Positions 33,628 to 41,837 of a stretch of 64,000 nucleotides of DNA are shown here, in pieces. The notes below the pieces were generated by a model that was not told the origin of the DNA, did not search any database, and saw only the letters and a program-made list of their open reading frames with translations. Within the stretch, counting starts at the first letter, position 1; each line of letters starts with the position of its first letter. The position numbers and the translations under genes are program-made. The stretch covers positions 4,712,001 through 4,776,000 of the forward strand of contig NZ_CP114771.1 of the NCBI RefSeq assembly GCF_027366395.1. The letters run 5' to 3'. The stretch is from Endozoicomonas sp. GU-1. Lineage in GTDB: Bacteria > Pseudomonadota > Gammaproteobacteria > Pseudomonadales > Endozoicomonadaceae.

Positions 33628-35290
33628 TAGCGTGATTCCTCTTGATCCACTCTTTTAATACGGCAGCAACTTTTTCCGGCTCATCCTGAGCCAGCTCCCG
33701 GTATCGGGCAACCTGCTCCTCCAGAGTGACCGGAGGCCGGTCAGCGGGTATTTTGTCATTGGCCATTGATGACCTGGGCTGTTCCGCCATACCGGAGACG
33801 GTGGCCCTGTCACTGTCTGTCGACCCGGGCGATGTCAACCGGTCAGCACGTAAGAGCCTTCGACAGCCCAAGACTATAAACGACAGGATTGTGGCCAATA
33901 ATATCAATTGCAGAACTTTGTTACCGAGGTCAAGCCAGCGATGGAAGCTCTTCTGGTCGTTAGCGGGCACAAGCGGCGGGACGGTGGCAAAAGGGAGAAT
34001 GGCGAGGCTCACGGTATCTCCCCTGGATGCATCAAATCCTGAAGCTTGCTTGATCAGTGTCGTTAACCTTGCTTCACTGTCAGGAACCGTTGTTTCGGGT
34101 TTTAACCTGCCATCGTCAATGACCACGGCAATGGTTAATCGCTTCAGTTGGCCGGGATATCGGGTTTCGTTGCTGATCTGGCGACTGACCTCATAATTAC
34201 GAATCACCTTCTGTTTACCGACTTCTTCCCCTCCGAACTCAGGTGCTGGTGTCCCGGGAGCAGGAACCGAAGGTGCTTGCCCGATGGTGGCTGGTTTGTC
34301 CAGCAAAAATGGCCTGCCTGACTCGACCGATTCACTGCGTAACACCAGGGTGTTTGGGTCAAACTGTTCAGAGTTTTGTTCTATTTTGTCGTATGTCAGA
34401 TCAGCGGCGACATCAACCCGGTAGTAACCCGGGCCGACCACAGCATCAAGAATTTTCGATAACTGCAGCTCCAGATGGCTTTCAATACTGGTCCTGGCTT
34501 TAAGATAGGCATGACCTGTGCCATCACTGCCAGTGATCAGCGCAGTAGCAATCGACTGGCTGAGCAGATTGCCATATTGATCAACGACCGTGACGTCCTG
34601 TTCATTAAGTGTGGCAATACTGCCGCTCACCAGACGCATAATACCTTCAACCTGATCCGGTTGAAGCCGCATGCCACTGTAGAGTTCCAGATACACCGAC
34701 GCCTTGGCCGCAGGGCGGCTCCTGAAAAAGACACTCTGCTCGGGGACTGATAAGTGGACGCGGGCATAGCGAACCGCATTGATACCACTGATCGTTTCGG
34801 ATAACGACATTTCCAGCGAACGCAGAAACTGCATTTGCTCAACAAAACGACTGCTGCCTATAGCTGATGCCTCTGGCATCCATGGTTTTGAGCCAGGAGC
34901 GATAATTCCTCCGGCGGCCATAGCCATGCGCGCCTCTGAAAGCTGGTTAGCGTGAACCAGTAGCTGCCCATCGTCCGGGTTGATTCGGTAGCCAATTCCC
35001 TGTTTATCCAGAATGTCGATGATTGCTGCCATATTGTAGTTTTCGCCATAACCATACAACGAGCGAAAGTCACGGTCATGCCACCAGAGGGCCGTATTAA
35101 TCAGCACGGCAATCAGCAAGGCACTGACCACCAGCAGTACCAGCAGTCTCTGGTTAGTTCCGAAGCCTTCAGGCGTTCCTTTCAATATTGCCGCAAACCA
35201 GCCATGCAACTGGTGCCAGTATTTTTTAGATGCCGCACTGATAACCTTTGACGATTGCAGGGAGGTGTTTTTATCCACCGTTATGCCCAC
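33620..35290 (-). CDS. fliF: Flagellar MS-ring protein FliF, set A
   Basis: FliF forms the MS ring in the inner membrane. The 556-residue protein has two membrane segments (about 45-70, LLVLLVVSALLIAVLINTALWW, and 445-470), ring-building motifs between them (YGENYNMAAIIDILDKQGIGY; FVEQMQFLRSLEMSLSETI; ARVHLSVPEQSVFFR) and a C-terminal cytosolic FliG-binding tail. The interval between the ring domains and the second membrane segment (LTTLIKQASGFDASRGD) also fits. Upstream fliE is about 140 bp away. Confidence 0.94.
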   Translation of the reverse strand: MGITVDKNTSLQSSKVISAASKKYWHQLHGWFAAILKGTPEGFGTNQRLLVLLVVSALLIAVLINTALWWHDRDFRSLYGYGENYNMAAIIDILDKQGIGYRINPDDGQLLVHANQLSEARMAMAAGGIIAPGSKPWMPEASAIGSSRFVEQMQFLRSLEMSLSETISGINAVRYARVHLSVPEQSVFFRSRPAAKASVYLELYSGMRLQPDQVEGIMRLVSGSIATLNEQDVTVVDQYGNLLSQSIATALITGSDGTGHAYLKARTSIESHLELQLSKILDAVVGPGYYRVDVAADLTYDKIEQNSEQFDPNTLVLRSESVESGRPFLLDKPATIGQAPSVPAPGTPAPEFGGEEVGKQKVIRNYEVSRQISNETRYPGQLKRLTIAVVIDDGRLKPETTVPDSEARLTTLIKQASGFDASRGDTVSLAILPFATVPPLVPANDQKSFHRWLDLGNKVLQLILLATILSFIVLGCRRLLRADRLTSPGSTDSDRATVSGMAEQPRSSMANDKIPADRPPVTLEEQVARYRELAQDEPEKVAAVLKEWIKRNHANG

Positions 35291-35429
35291 CTTTTGTCCA
35301 TCAGTGATTCAATTCAGACCCGGGCCTGGTTTTTCTACGACAACCTGTCCGGTTCAGGGGAGGAGGTGAAATCAAACGGAATCGTACAGTTCTGACGACT
35401 TGATTTACTATTAATAGACGGCGATTTTA

Positions 35430-35762
35430 CTAAATCTGCTGGTTAAACGTTTCATGATACCCTTCAACAATGTGGTTTCTGACCTGTATCAGCATATTCA
35501 TGGTCTGACTCGCTTTCTGAATCGACATCACCGTTTCAATCAAATTATCCTGCCCCGCTTCCAGTTCAGCCATGTGCTGTTCTGCCTGCAGTTGGGTATT
35601 GTTGGTATGATTCAACAGGGTGGTAAAGACACGGGAAAAAGGCTCAGGTTGATGAGCGTTACCACTGATGGGGGTTGGCAAGAACTCCGATGGTGACTGC
35701 ACCTGGAATACACTGTCTGGAGGCAATATCATTGCTGAATCGGGCATTGGTAATTTACTCAC
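35430..35762 (-). CDS. fliE: Flagellar hook-basal body protein FliE, set A
   Basis: FliE joins the MS ring to the rod. The 110-residue product has the family C-terminal pattern LIETVMSIQKASQTMNMLIQVRNHIVEGYHETFNQQI, closely parallel to set B FliE ([37 protein letters not shown]). The N-terminus is variable. The order motY-fliE-F-G-H-I-J is that of lateral loci, but the lafK activator gene usually between motY and fliE is missing. Confidence 0.88.
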   Translation of the reverse strand: MSKLPMPDSAMILPPDSVFQVQSPSEFLPTPISGNAHQPEPFSRVFTTLLNHTNNTQLQAEQHMAELEAGQDNLIETVMSIQKASQTMNMLIQVRNHIVEGYHETFNQQI

Positions 35763-35873
35763 ATACTTAAGCAGTCGCTTATTACTTCAATACACTCAAC
35801 GTTTACATAATGTTTGAATCTTTTTAAAGATAGATTGTTTACCGGCAGTTGCCATGATTTATGAGGCAGTGAG

Positions 35874-36923
35874 TTAATGTGGGTCTTCAGACTCTTCCAT
35901 CGGGCTCTTGTTGGCATCGTGCAACAATGTAACCTCAACTCGTCTGTTTTTATATCGTCCGGCAGCAGTCGTATTACTGGCCACAGGGTAACGTTCGCCA
36001 TGATGGCGGGCAGTGACGTTGACAGTTCGGCCAATTTTGGCTTCCTTCAGGTATTGTTCCAACTGGTTGCGCACAGCATCAGCCCGCTTCTTTGACAGTT
36101 CCAGATTTTGTAACCGGTCAATGGTTTCATAGCTGTCGCTGAAGGGCGTATTATCAGTATTACCGTCAATGGTGATTTCGCGGATGTTTTTATCCACAGC
36201 TACATAGCGCACAGTATCTAATAACCACTGTCGTTGATGGTTATTTAACAAAAACTGTCCCAGGGCATAATGAAGTTTGTATTGATGCAGCTGTCGGAAG
36301 TTTCTTGGCAGTAAGCGGGCAATGCACTCTGACATTTTTTTCATCGCTGGCAACATACCCACCGTGGGAATTCTGACTTCAATGGTGTTACTGGCAGGAC
36401 TGCTGTTTTGTGACATTTTTGCAACAGTATAGACAGACAAATAACTGCGACTATCAAGCCGGTCAAGCAATTGTCTGACAGGCATTTTCAGTGCCACATG
36501 AAGACCTTTCACCTGAAAATTATCAGACAAAAAATAATCAGTGATCAGCAGTCGTTGGCCGTGCCGACCCGGTCGATAAATTTCTGATGCGCTTTCGAAT
36601 GAACCTTTTGAATAGTGCCCCCATGGCTGGGGCATGATCCATACCTGTACTGATTCCGGCCGTGTTGGGTAGAGCGAGGTCTCTAATTCAATAGACTGTT
36701 GGTGTCCCGCTTCAGCGATAATGGACACGCCACCAAATAAGGGTACTTTCTGATATAAACGACACTCAAAGTGTTTATTTTCATGCATTTGCCAGTCAAT
36801 ATCATCCATAACCACATCATAGAGGCTGGCAGAGACTGACGAATGGCACAGGATTGATAATAATGCCATGAAGATAAAAGGGTTAGTAAGTCTTACTGGC
36901 AGTATAAAACTCATCTGTTTCAT
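35874..36923 (-). CDS. motY: MotY-like OmpA-family motor protein, set A
   Basis: MotY is a periplasmic T-ring protein that binds peptidoglycan around the motor. The product has a signal peptide (FIFMALLSILCHSSVSA), an N-terminal MotY-type domain (ECRLYQKVPLFGGVSIIAEAG, WGHYSKGSF) and a C-terminal OmpA-like domain (ITIDGNTDNTPFSDSY, LSKKRADAVRNQL, HGERYPVASN, NRRVEVTLL). I chose the ATG at 36923 (349 residues) with AGGA seven bases upstream; an ATG at 36941 is an alternative. A sigma-54 box for the divergent fliM operon overlaps this start. Confidence 0.85.
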   Translation of the reverse strand: MKQMSFILPVRLTNPFIFMALLSILCHSSVSASLYDVVMDDIDWQMHENKHFECRLYQKVPLFGGVSIIAEAGHQQSIELETSLYPTRPESVQVWIMPQPWGHYSKGSFESASEIYRPGRHGQRLLITDYFLSDNFQVKGLHVALKMPVRQLLDRLDSRSYLSVYTVAKMSQNSSPASNTIEVRIPTVGMLPAMKKMSECIARLLPRNFRQLHQYKLHYALGQFLLNNHQRQWLLDTVRYVAVDKNIREITIDGNTDNTPFSDSYETIDRLQNLELSKKRADAVRNQLEQYLKEAKIGRTVNVTARHHGERYPVASNTTAAGRYKNRRVEVTLLHDANKSPMEESEDPH

Positions 36924-36938
36924 GGCACATTCCTGGCA
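36923..36938 (+). promoter_or_regulatory. Sigma-54 promoter candidate for fliM-flhA (set A)
   Basis: TGGCACATTCCTGGCA matches the sigma-54 consensus (TGGCAC then N5 then TTGC-type) with the invariant GG and GC ten bases apart. It points at fliM, whose ATG is 77 bases beyond the box. It overlaps the first codons of the divergent motY-like gene. I saw no comparable box before motY or fliE. Confidence 0.6.
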
Positions 36939-37015
36939 CATGGTTCTGTCCGGCAGGATGGAAAAAAAAACAGTATGAACTACTTTTTCAGGAGGCTACT
37001 GACGGGAAGTATCGA

Positions 37016-38095
37016 ATGCCTTCTACAGAGTTTAGTTCCCCGGGTCGTGTTGTGGATCGCAATTTGGTACATAGCAGGACTGATGGCAGAAATGATTCAG
37101 GGCATATACAGGGTGGTTATCTGCATCAGATGTCCCCATCGGTATTGCGTATGACAAAGGAGTTGGAGTCGCTTTCATTGTCATTTTCTGATGAGTTGCT
37201 GAAGGCTTTGAAGGAGATTATTGAAAGCCCGGTGATTGGTGCCCGTTGTCATTTAAATGATGATATTTATACGACGATTAGCCAATTACAGCAGCTGCCA
37301 AGACAAACTCTTTATCGTTTTCAACTCCCGTTTGACGATCAGCATTTTTCTTCGGAAATCTGCCGTGCACCCGGCTTTGGATTTTTACTGTTAGATCAGC
37401 GACTACCTGACTTTCTCACGGTTCTCTGTTTCGGTGGCAGCCTGGCTTCCCTGGTTGCCGGGGCTGACGATTCAGCACCAGATGACTCTTCGTCAGACAG
37501 CTCTCCCCCTGCTGTTACAGGAAAGCTCACAAGGATTGGTAAACAACTAATGGATCAGGTTGCCAGTGCCCTGGCAGAGGTTTGGAGGACAGCAGTTTGT
37601 TCGCCCTATTGCCCAGTATCAGACACTGGCTTCTCTTCTTTGGCCCAATGGATGGGGGGATCATTGATAACCCCTGCTTCATTCGCAGATGACTGCCTGC
37701 TGAATCAGTTTGATCTTGAGTTTCATGACCCGGCATACGCGGACTCACCATGGTTAGTCCCTGTTTGCTTTTATACCCCGGTCAATGCTTTTACCAGTGC
37801 CATGGTAGAGCAGGTAATGGTTGACGAAACAGGTTCAAAGCAGCCATGCCGGGATCGCATCCTGAGGTTTCTTGGCAAAATCGAGGTCGATGTCACCGTT
37901 GATCTTGAGCCACTGTCTTTGCCGATGAGCAAATTATGTGATTTGAACGTTGGTGACGTTCTATCGATACCCCATCCCGGAAACTCACATATAAGAGTGG
38001 AGAATGCTCTCCTGTTTCGAGGAACGACAGGGCAACATGGAGGGCACCTTACTGTAGTAATCAATAACTGTTTAAGAGGAGAGGACAGTCAGTGA
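37016..38095 (+). CDS. fliM: Flagellar motor switch protein FliM, set A
   Basis: C-ring protein that receives the switching signal. The 359-residue product lacks a clear N-terminal CheY-binding peptide (LSQxEIDALL is not seen). It has a middle domain (RIGKQLMDQVASALAEVW) and a C-terminal SpoA domain (about 285-350: GKIEVDVTVDLEPLSLPMSKLCDLNVGDVLSIP). The spacing of these parts and coupling to fliN by a GTGA overlap fix the identity. It is the first gene of the rightward export-apparatus operon. The missing CheY-binding motif suggests weak or absent chemotactic switching in this set (inference). Confidence 0.8.
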   Translation: MPSTEFSSPGRVVDRNLVHSRTDGRNDSGHIQGGYLHQMSPSVLRMTKELESLSLSFSDELLKALKEIIESPVIGARCHLNDDIYTTISQLQQLPRQTLYRFQLPFDDQHFSSEICRAPGFGFLLLDQRLPDFLTVLCFGGSLASLVAGADDSAPDDSSSDSSPPAVTGKLTRIGKQLMDQVASALAEVWRTAVCSPYCPVSDTGFSSLAQWMGGSLITPASFADDCLLNQFDLEFHDPAYADSPWLVPVCFYTPVNAFTSAMVEQVMVDETGSKQPCRDRILRFLGKIEVDVTVDLEPLSLPMSKLCDLNVGDVLSIPHPGNSHIRVENALLFRGTTGQHGGHLTVVINNCLRGEDSQ

Positions 38096-38652
38096 ACGAC
38101 TCACGACCTTCAGTTGATGATGAGCCTTCAGTTGATGATGAGCATACAACGGTAATGAATCCGGAAGCATCGGACATTACGAAGGAAAATGTTCAGCATG
38201 ACTCTTCTGATCAACCCGTGTTGAAGGGCTCTGATGTAAAGCCCGTGAATGGGATGACGGACGATAAATCAGCAGGCGTTCCTGAAGAGCTTGATAATAA
38301 TGAAGCAGACCATCATACGTCAGGGTCAGTAGAATATGATAGTTTGGAACCAGCGACAACGGACGATGCAGAGCCTGATTCGTATAAGGATCCTGATGAA
38401 GAGCCCCTGGCCAGGCTTACTTCGTCAAACCTGGGTCTTGTCGGGGCCTTAGAAGTCACTATGACCCTGAATGTCGGTAGCAAACGTATGGCCATTACCG
38501 ATATTCTCAACCTGCACACAGGTTCTGTCGTCTGTCTGAACCGTCGGGAACATGACCCACTGGATGTCATGGTAAATGGGGTATTGTTTGCCCGTGGCGA
38601 AGTGGTTCGGACAGGGGATTATTATGGCCTGCGCATTCTGGAAATCCTCTGA
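38092..38652 (+). CDS. fliN: Flagellar motor switch protein FliN, set A
   Basis: The C-terminal SpoA domain of FliN is at about residues 112-186 (LGLVGALEVTMTLNVGSKRMAITDILNL, GEVVRTGDYYGLRILEIL). It is preceded by an unusually long acidic tail of about 105 residues, rich in Asp and Glu. The tail begins with an 18-bp tandem duplication (38107-38142; SVDDEP SVDDEH). The GTG start overlaps the fliM stop. Typical FliN is about 100-140 residues, so the tail is an extension. Confidence 0.88.
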   Translation: MNDSRPSVDDEPSVDDEHTTVMNPEASDITKENVQHDSSDQPVLKGSDVKPVNGMTDDKSAGVPEELDNNEADHHTSGSVEYDSLEPATTDDAEPDSYKDPDEEPLARLTSSNLGLVGALEVTMTLNVGSKRMAITDILNLHTGSVVCLNRREHDPLDVMVNGVLFARGEVVRTGDYYGLRILEIL

Positions 38653-39460
38653 TATTGATGTCTTGTCAGGTGTTTCGCGCATTGCCGTCTATGTCTGTGG
38701 TTTGCGGATACCCGTTACGGCCTTGCTGCTGATTTTACCCACAGTATCTGAGGCATCCCTTCAGTTGCCGTTGTTATCCGTCACCTCCGGTGATAACCAG
38801 CAGGATTACACGGTTAACCTGCAGATTTTTTTAATATTGACGGTGTTGGCTTTTCTCCCCGGTCTGCTGATGGTAACCACCAGCTTTACCCGGGTATTGA
38901 TCGTACTGGCCATACTTCGCCAGGCACTTGGGTTACAGCAAACACCACCTACCCGGGTGCTGATTGCTTCGGCATTGATCCTGACAGTATTCATTATGAA
39001 ACCGGTATTTAACGAGATCCGGGAGCAGGCGGTCGAACCTTACCTGGAAGAGCGAATGCCATTCAGAGAAGCGATAGAAGTCGCAAGACTGCCACTGCAC
39101 CAGTTTATGCTGAAGCAAACCCGAAAGGTGGATATGGAACAATTTCTGGTGTTATCCGGTGAAATTTCTCCTGTCGACGACGGTGGCGGTAAACCGGATG
39201 TGGTGCCCGAGAATATTCCGTTTTCCTTGCTGATGCCGGCTTTTTTAAGCAGTGAAATTAAAACCAGCCTGCAAATGGGGCTGATGATCCTGCTGCCATT
39301 TCTGGTTATTGACCTGCTGGTTGCCAGTATTCTTATGGCACTGGGCATGATTATGCTCTCGCCGATGTTGATCTCTCTGCCCTTTAAACTGTTGCTGTTC
39401 GTTCTGGTGGATGGCTGGGGGCTTATTATGGCAGGCACCATCAGGAGCTTTTCTACGTGA
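38624..39460 (+). CDS. fliP: Flagellar export gate protein FliP, set A
   Basis: Membrane component of the export gate. I start it at the ATG at 38624 (278 residues) because AGGGG lies six bases upstream, which gives a 29-bp overlap with fliN. A signal-like hydrophobic stretch (IPVTALLLILPTVSEAS) precedes the family core: FLPGLLMVTTSFTRVLIVLAILRQALGLQQTPP, then VIDLLVASILMALGMIMLSP. No fliO gene lies before it, as in lateral loci. Confidence 0.92.
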   Translation: MACAFWKSSDIDVLSGVSRIAVYVCGLRIPVTALLLILPTVSEASLQLPLLSVTSGDNQQDYTVNLQIFLILTVLAFLPGLLMVTTSFTRVLIVLAILRQALGLQQTPPTRVLIASALILTVFIMKPVFNEIREQAVEPYLEERMPFREAIEVARLPLHQFMLKQTRKVDMEQFLVLSGEISPVDDGGGKPDVVPENIPFSLLMPAFLSSEIKTSLQMGLMILLPFLVIDLLVASILMALGMIMLSPMLISLPFKLLLFVLVDGWGLIMAGTIRSFST

Positions 39461-39471
39461 GAGGCGGTTTG

Positions 39472-39591
39472 GGAAAAGCTCGCCGCCCGCTTCCCGCCGC
39501 CTGCTTCCCGCAAGAGCACAAGCGGTTACGGCTTTTCGGGTAGCGGGAGGCGGGCAGCGGGTAGCATCTGAAGAAATGTGGAAGTTATTTC
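39472..39591. repeat. GC-rich inverted repeat between fliP and fliQ (R3)
   Basis: The left arm (about 39475-39515, GCCCGCTTCCCGCCGCC) and the right arm (about 39531-39566, GGGAGGCGGGCAGCGGGTAGC) are inverted copies of a CCCGC-type block also seen at R2. It is followed by AAATGTGGAAGTTATTTC (39574-39591), the tail shared with R1. It interrupts an otherwise tightly packed operon. Confidence 0.65.
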
Positions 39592-39636
39592 AGGGCAGCT
39601 CCTTACAACATGTTGTTTACGACGCAGGATACATAA

Positions 39637-39903
39637 ATGTCACCTGACGATGCGATCTACATGTTTGCCAGTGCGTTGCGGAGTGTTTCCTGGATGGCTC
39701 TGGTGCTGATTGCTCCCGGTCTTCTGGTGGGCCTGCTGATCAGCATAATCCAGGCGGCAACTCAGGTCACTGAACAAACCCTGAGCTTTTTGCCCCGGTT
39801 ACTTATCACATTGTTAACGCTGTCGCTGTCAATGCATTGGCTGGTTCAGGAGTTAAGTGCCATCTTTACTGAGTTTTTTGTTGCCATTGTGAATAGCCAG
39901 TGA
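39637..39903 (+). CDS. fliQ: Flagellar export gate protein FliQ, set A
   Basis: An 88-residue protein with two membrane segments and the family sequence (VLIAPGLLVGLLISIIQAATQVTEQTLSFLPRLL). FliQ packs around the FliP-FliR gate. It overlaps fliR by a GTGA. The 176-bp space before it holds repeat R3. Confidence 0.93.
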   Translation: MSPDDAIYMFASALRSVSWMALVLIAPGLLVGLLISIIQAATQVTEQTLSFLPRLLITLLTLSLSMHWLVQELSAIFTEFFVAIVNSQ

Positions 39904-40670
39904 GCGGTATGGCACTTTCTGAACTGTCGCATCAGATTGTGCTTTACTTACTGGTGTTTTGTCGTATTTCCGGATTTGTCATGACCTGTCCGCTGACCCG
40001 GGAGTGGTTGCCTCTCTCGGCACGCTTATTGCTGGCTTTAGCGCTGTCTGTGGCCGTCATGTTGCAACTATCATCTGCCATGACTACCGACCTATCACTG
40101 AGCCTTGTCCTTGCGGCCTGTTCTGAGTTTTTTACCGGACTGTTATTTGGCGCGGTGTTACTGATCTATTTCAGCGTGTTTACCCTCGCAGGGCATTTAA
40201 CCGGCCTGCAGATGGCGTTGGGTTTTGCAGAACTGAACGACCCTGCCAATGGTATCAGTGTTACCGTGATTGCCCGTATCTATCAGGTTATGGCTCAGCT
40301 TCTTTTTGTTCTGATCAATGGCCACCTGCTGTTCTTTATGGTGGTTATTAACAGCTTTCATGCATTACCCATCGGGCATTTTCTGATGATTATCGACAGA
40401 GTACCAGCCCTGATCACCATGGCTGGCTGGATGTTCGGAGCCGGGTTGCTTATTGCTCTTCCCGCCATTGTCTGTCTGCTGATTGTCAATCTCACCTTTG
40501 GTTTCATGACACGATCAGCACCACAGATGAACCTGTTAACCCTCGGTTTCCCCATGATTGTTCTGGTTGGAATCGTACTGTTGAGCCTCAATATACTGCA
40601 GGTGCCTTATGCGGTCGAACAGCACATCCACTCTGCATTGAAGACTCTTGGGTTTCTCTTGTCCGGTTAA
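39900..40670 (+). CDS. fliR: Flagellar export gate protein FliR, set A
   Basis: Integral membrane export protein of 256 residues with about six hydrophobic segments. Motifs include LPLSARLLLALALSVAV, EFFTGLLFGAVLLIYFSVFTLAGHLTGLQMALGFAELNDP and NLTFGFMTRSAPQMNLLTLGFPM. The GTG at 39900 overlaps the fliQ stop; an ATG at 39909 is an alternative. flhB follows within a few bases. Confidence 0.93.
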   Translation: MSGMALSELSHQIVLYLLVFCRISGFVMTCPLTREWLPLSARLLLALALSVAVMLQLSSAMTTDLSLSLVLAACSEFFTGLLFGAVLLIYFSVFTLAGHLTGLQMALGFAELNDPANGISVTVIARIYQVMAQLLFVLINGHLLFFMVVINSFHALPIGHFLMIIDRVPALITMAGWMFGAGLLIALPAIVCLLIVNLTFGFMTRSAPQMNLLTLGFPMIVLVGIVLLSLNILQVPYAVEQHIHSALKTLGFLLSG

Positions 40671-40673
40671 GTG

Positions 40674-41837
40674 ATGAATGCCGAACAGCAAGAACAGGGC
40701 AGTGAGCCCACGGAGCAACCCAGCGAGCGGCAGAAAAAGAAAGCCCTGCAAGAGGGGCAGGTCTCCCGGTCAAGAGATCTGATGATTGCCATGCAGACCC
40801 TGGCCATTTTTTTACTGCTTGGCTATTCCCGTTATTTTGATCAGATCGATACCGTTATAGCCATGCTGGCACAGGTTGACGCACCACTGAATGATGCTTC
40901 CCATGCATCGATTATGGACAGTCTGCAGACGGCATTTTCCGTATTTCCGGCAGTCATGATCACCATGTTCCTGGTGATTGTAGTCAGTGTCACCGCTGGT
41001 GCCCTGATTTCCGGCTCCTTTATCTTCAGTGTGACCATCGTGGCAGCAAAAGCCCGGCGGATAAATCCGGTGGCAGGGTTGAAGCGGATCTGTTCTGTCC
41101 AGGGGCTGGCTGAGGTGGTGCGGGCATCATTAAAAGCCCTGTTATTGACCGTGGCACTTTTTTTGATTATCCGCTACCGATTGCCAGAAATCATGGCACT
41201 GCGTAACTACCCTGTGCCGATGGCCGCAACCCGGGCATTAACGCTGTTATTGTCCACGGGACTGGCATTATCGGGTGTGCTTATGGTCATTGCCGCTGGT
41301 GATGTTGTGTGGCAAAAACACCGCCTTCAGAGACAACAGCTTCTTACACGACAACAAGTCAAAGACAATCTGAAGAACGAAGATGGCTCACCACAAACCC
41401 GGCAGAGGATTCGACAGACACGGCAAAAAATGGCGGCAGTGACACGCAGGAAAATGCTGGATGCTATCCCCGATGCAGATCTTGTGCTGACCAATCCGGG
41501 CCATTTTGCGGTGGTATTGAAATACCAGCCGGATAGTGATCGGGCTCCGGTGCTGGTGGCCCGCGGGATAGACCACATGGCAGAACTGATTATCAGTATC
41601 GGGCGCTCGGCGGGCAAGCCGGTACTGATTCAGCCCATGCTGACCCGGGCCCTCTATTATCATACTGACATTGATCAGGAAATTGCCCCGGATTTGTATC
41701 AGGCGGTGGCAAAAATCATGGTCTACCTTTATCAACTTGATCGTTATCGCACTCACCAAAGTACCTTCTGTCCCAGCTCACCCAATATACAGATACCTGA
41801 AAAATACCAGCATTCATCAGGCACAGGAAATCCGTAA
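40674..41837 (+). CDS. flhB: Flagellar export switch protein FlhB, set A
   Basis: FlhB controls the switch from hook to filament export by cutting itself at Asn-Pro of an NPTH motif. This 387-residue protein has the conserved basic N-terminus (SERQKKKALQEGQVSRSRDL), four membrane segments and a cytosolic domain. The cleavage site is NPGH (residues 274-277; codons from 41493) in place of NPTH, while the following HFAVVLKY is normal. The stop overlaps the flhA start by one base. Confidence 0.92.
   Translation: MNAEQQEQGSEPTEQPSERQKKKALQEGQVSRSRDLMIAMQTLAIFLLLGYSRYFDQIDTVIAMLAQVDAPLNDASHASIMDSLQTAFSVFPAVMITMFLVIVVSVTAGALISGSFIFSVTIVAAKARRINPVAGLKRICSVQGLAEVVRASLKALLLTVALFLIIRYRLPEIMALRNYPVPMAATRALTLLLSTGLALSGVLMVIAAGDVVWQKHRLQRQQLLTRQQVKDNLKNEDGSPQTRQRIRQTRQKMAAVTRRKMLDAIPDADLVLTNPGHFAVVLKYQPDSDRAPVLVARGIDHMAELIISIGRSAGKPVLIQPMLTRALYYHTDIDQEIAPDLYQAVAKIMVYLYQLDRYRTHQSTFCPSSPNIQIPEKYQHSSGTGNP

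Noticed and set aside
35820-35873. Sigma-28 -10-like GCCGGTAA upstream of fliE (set A, minus strand)
   Set aside because: The -10 is close to GCCGATAA but no TAAA lies at the required distance (only at 11 instead of 15 bases), so I do not call a promoter.
35759-36034. 91-residue minus-strand frame overlapping the 3' end of the motY-like gene
   Set aside because: It overlaps the conserved OmpA-like end of motY in another frame and resembles no FliE or LafK part.
39461-39636. Small gene between fliP and fliQ
   Set aside because: The open frame there runs through an inverted GC-rich repeat and has no protein-like composition or start signal.
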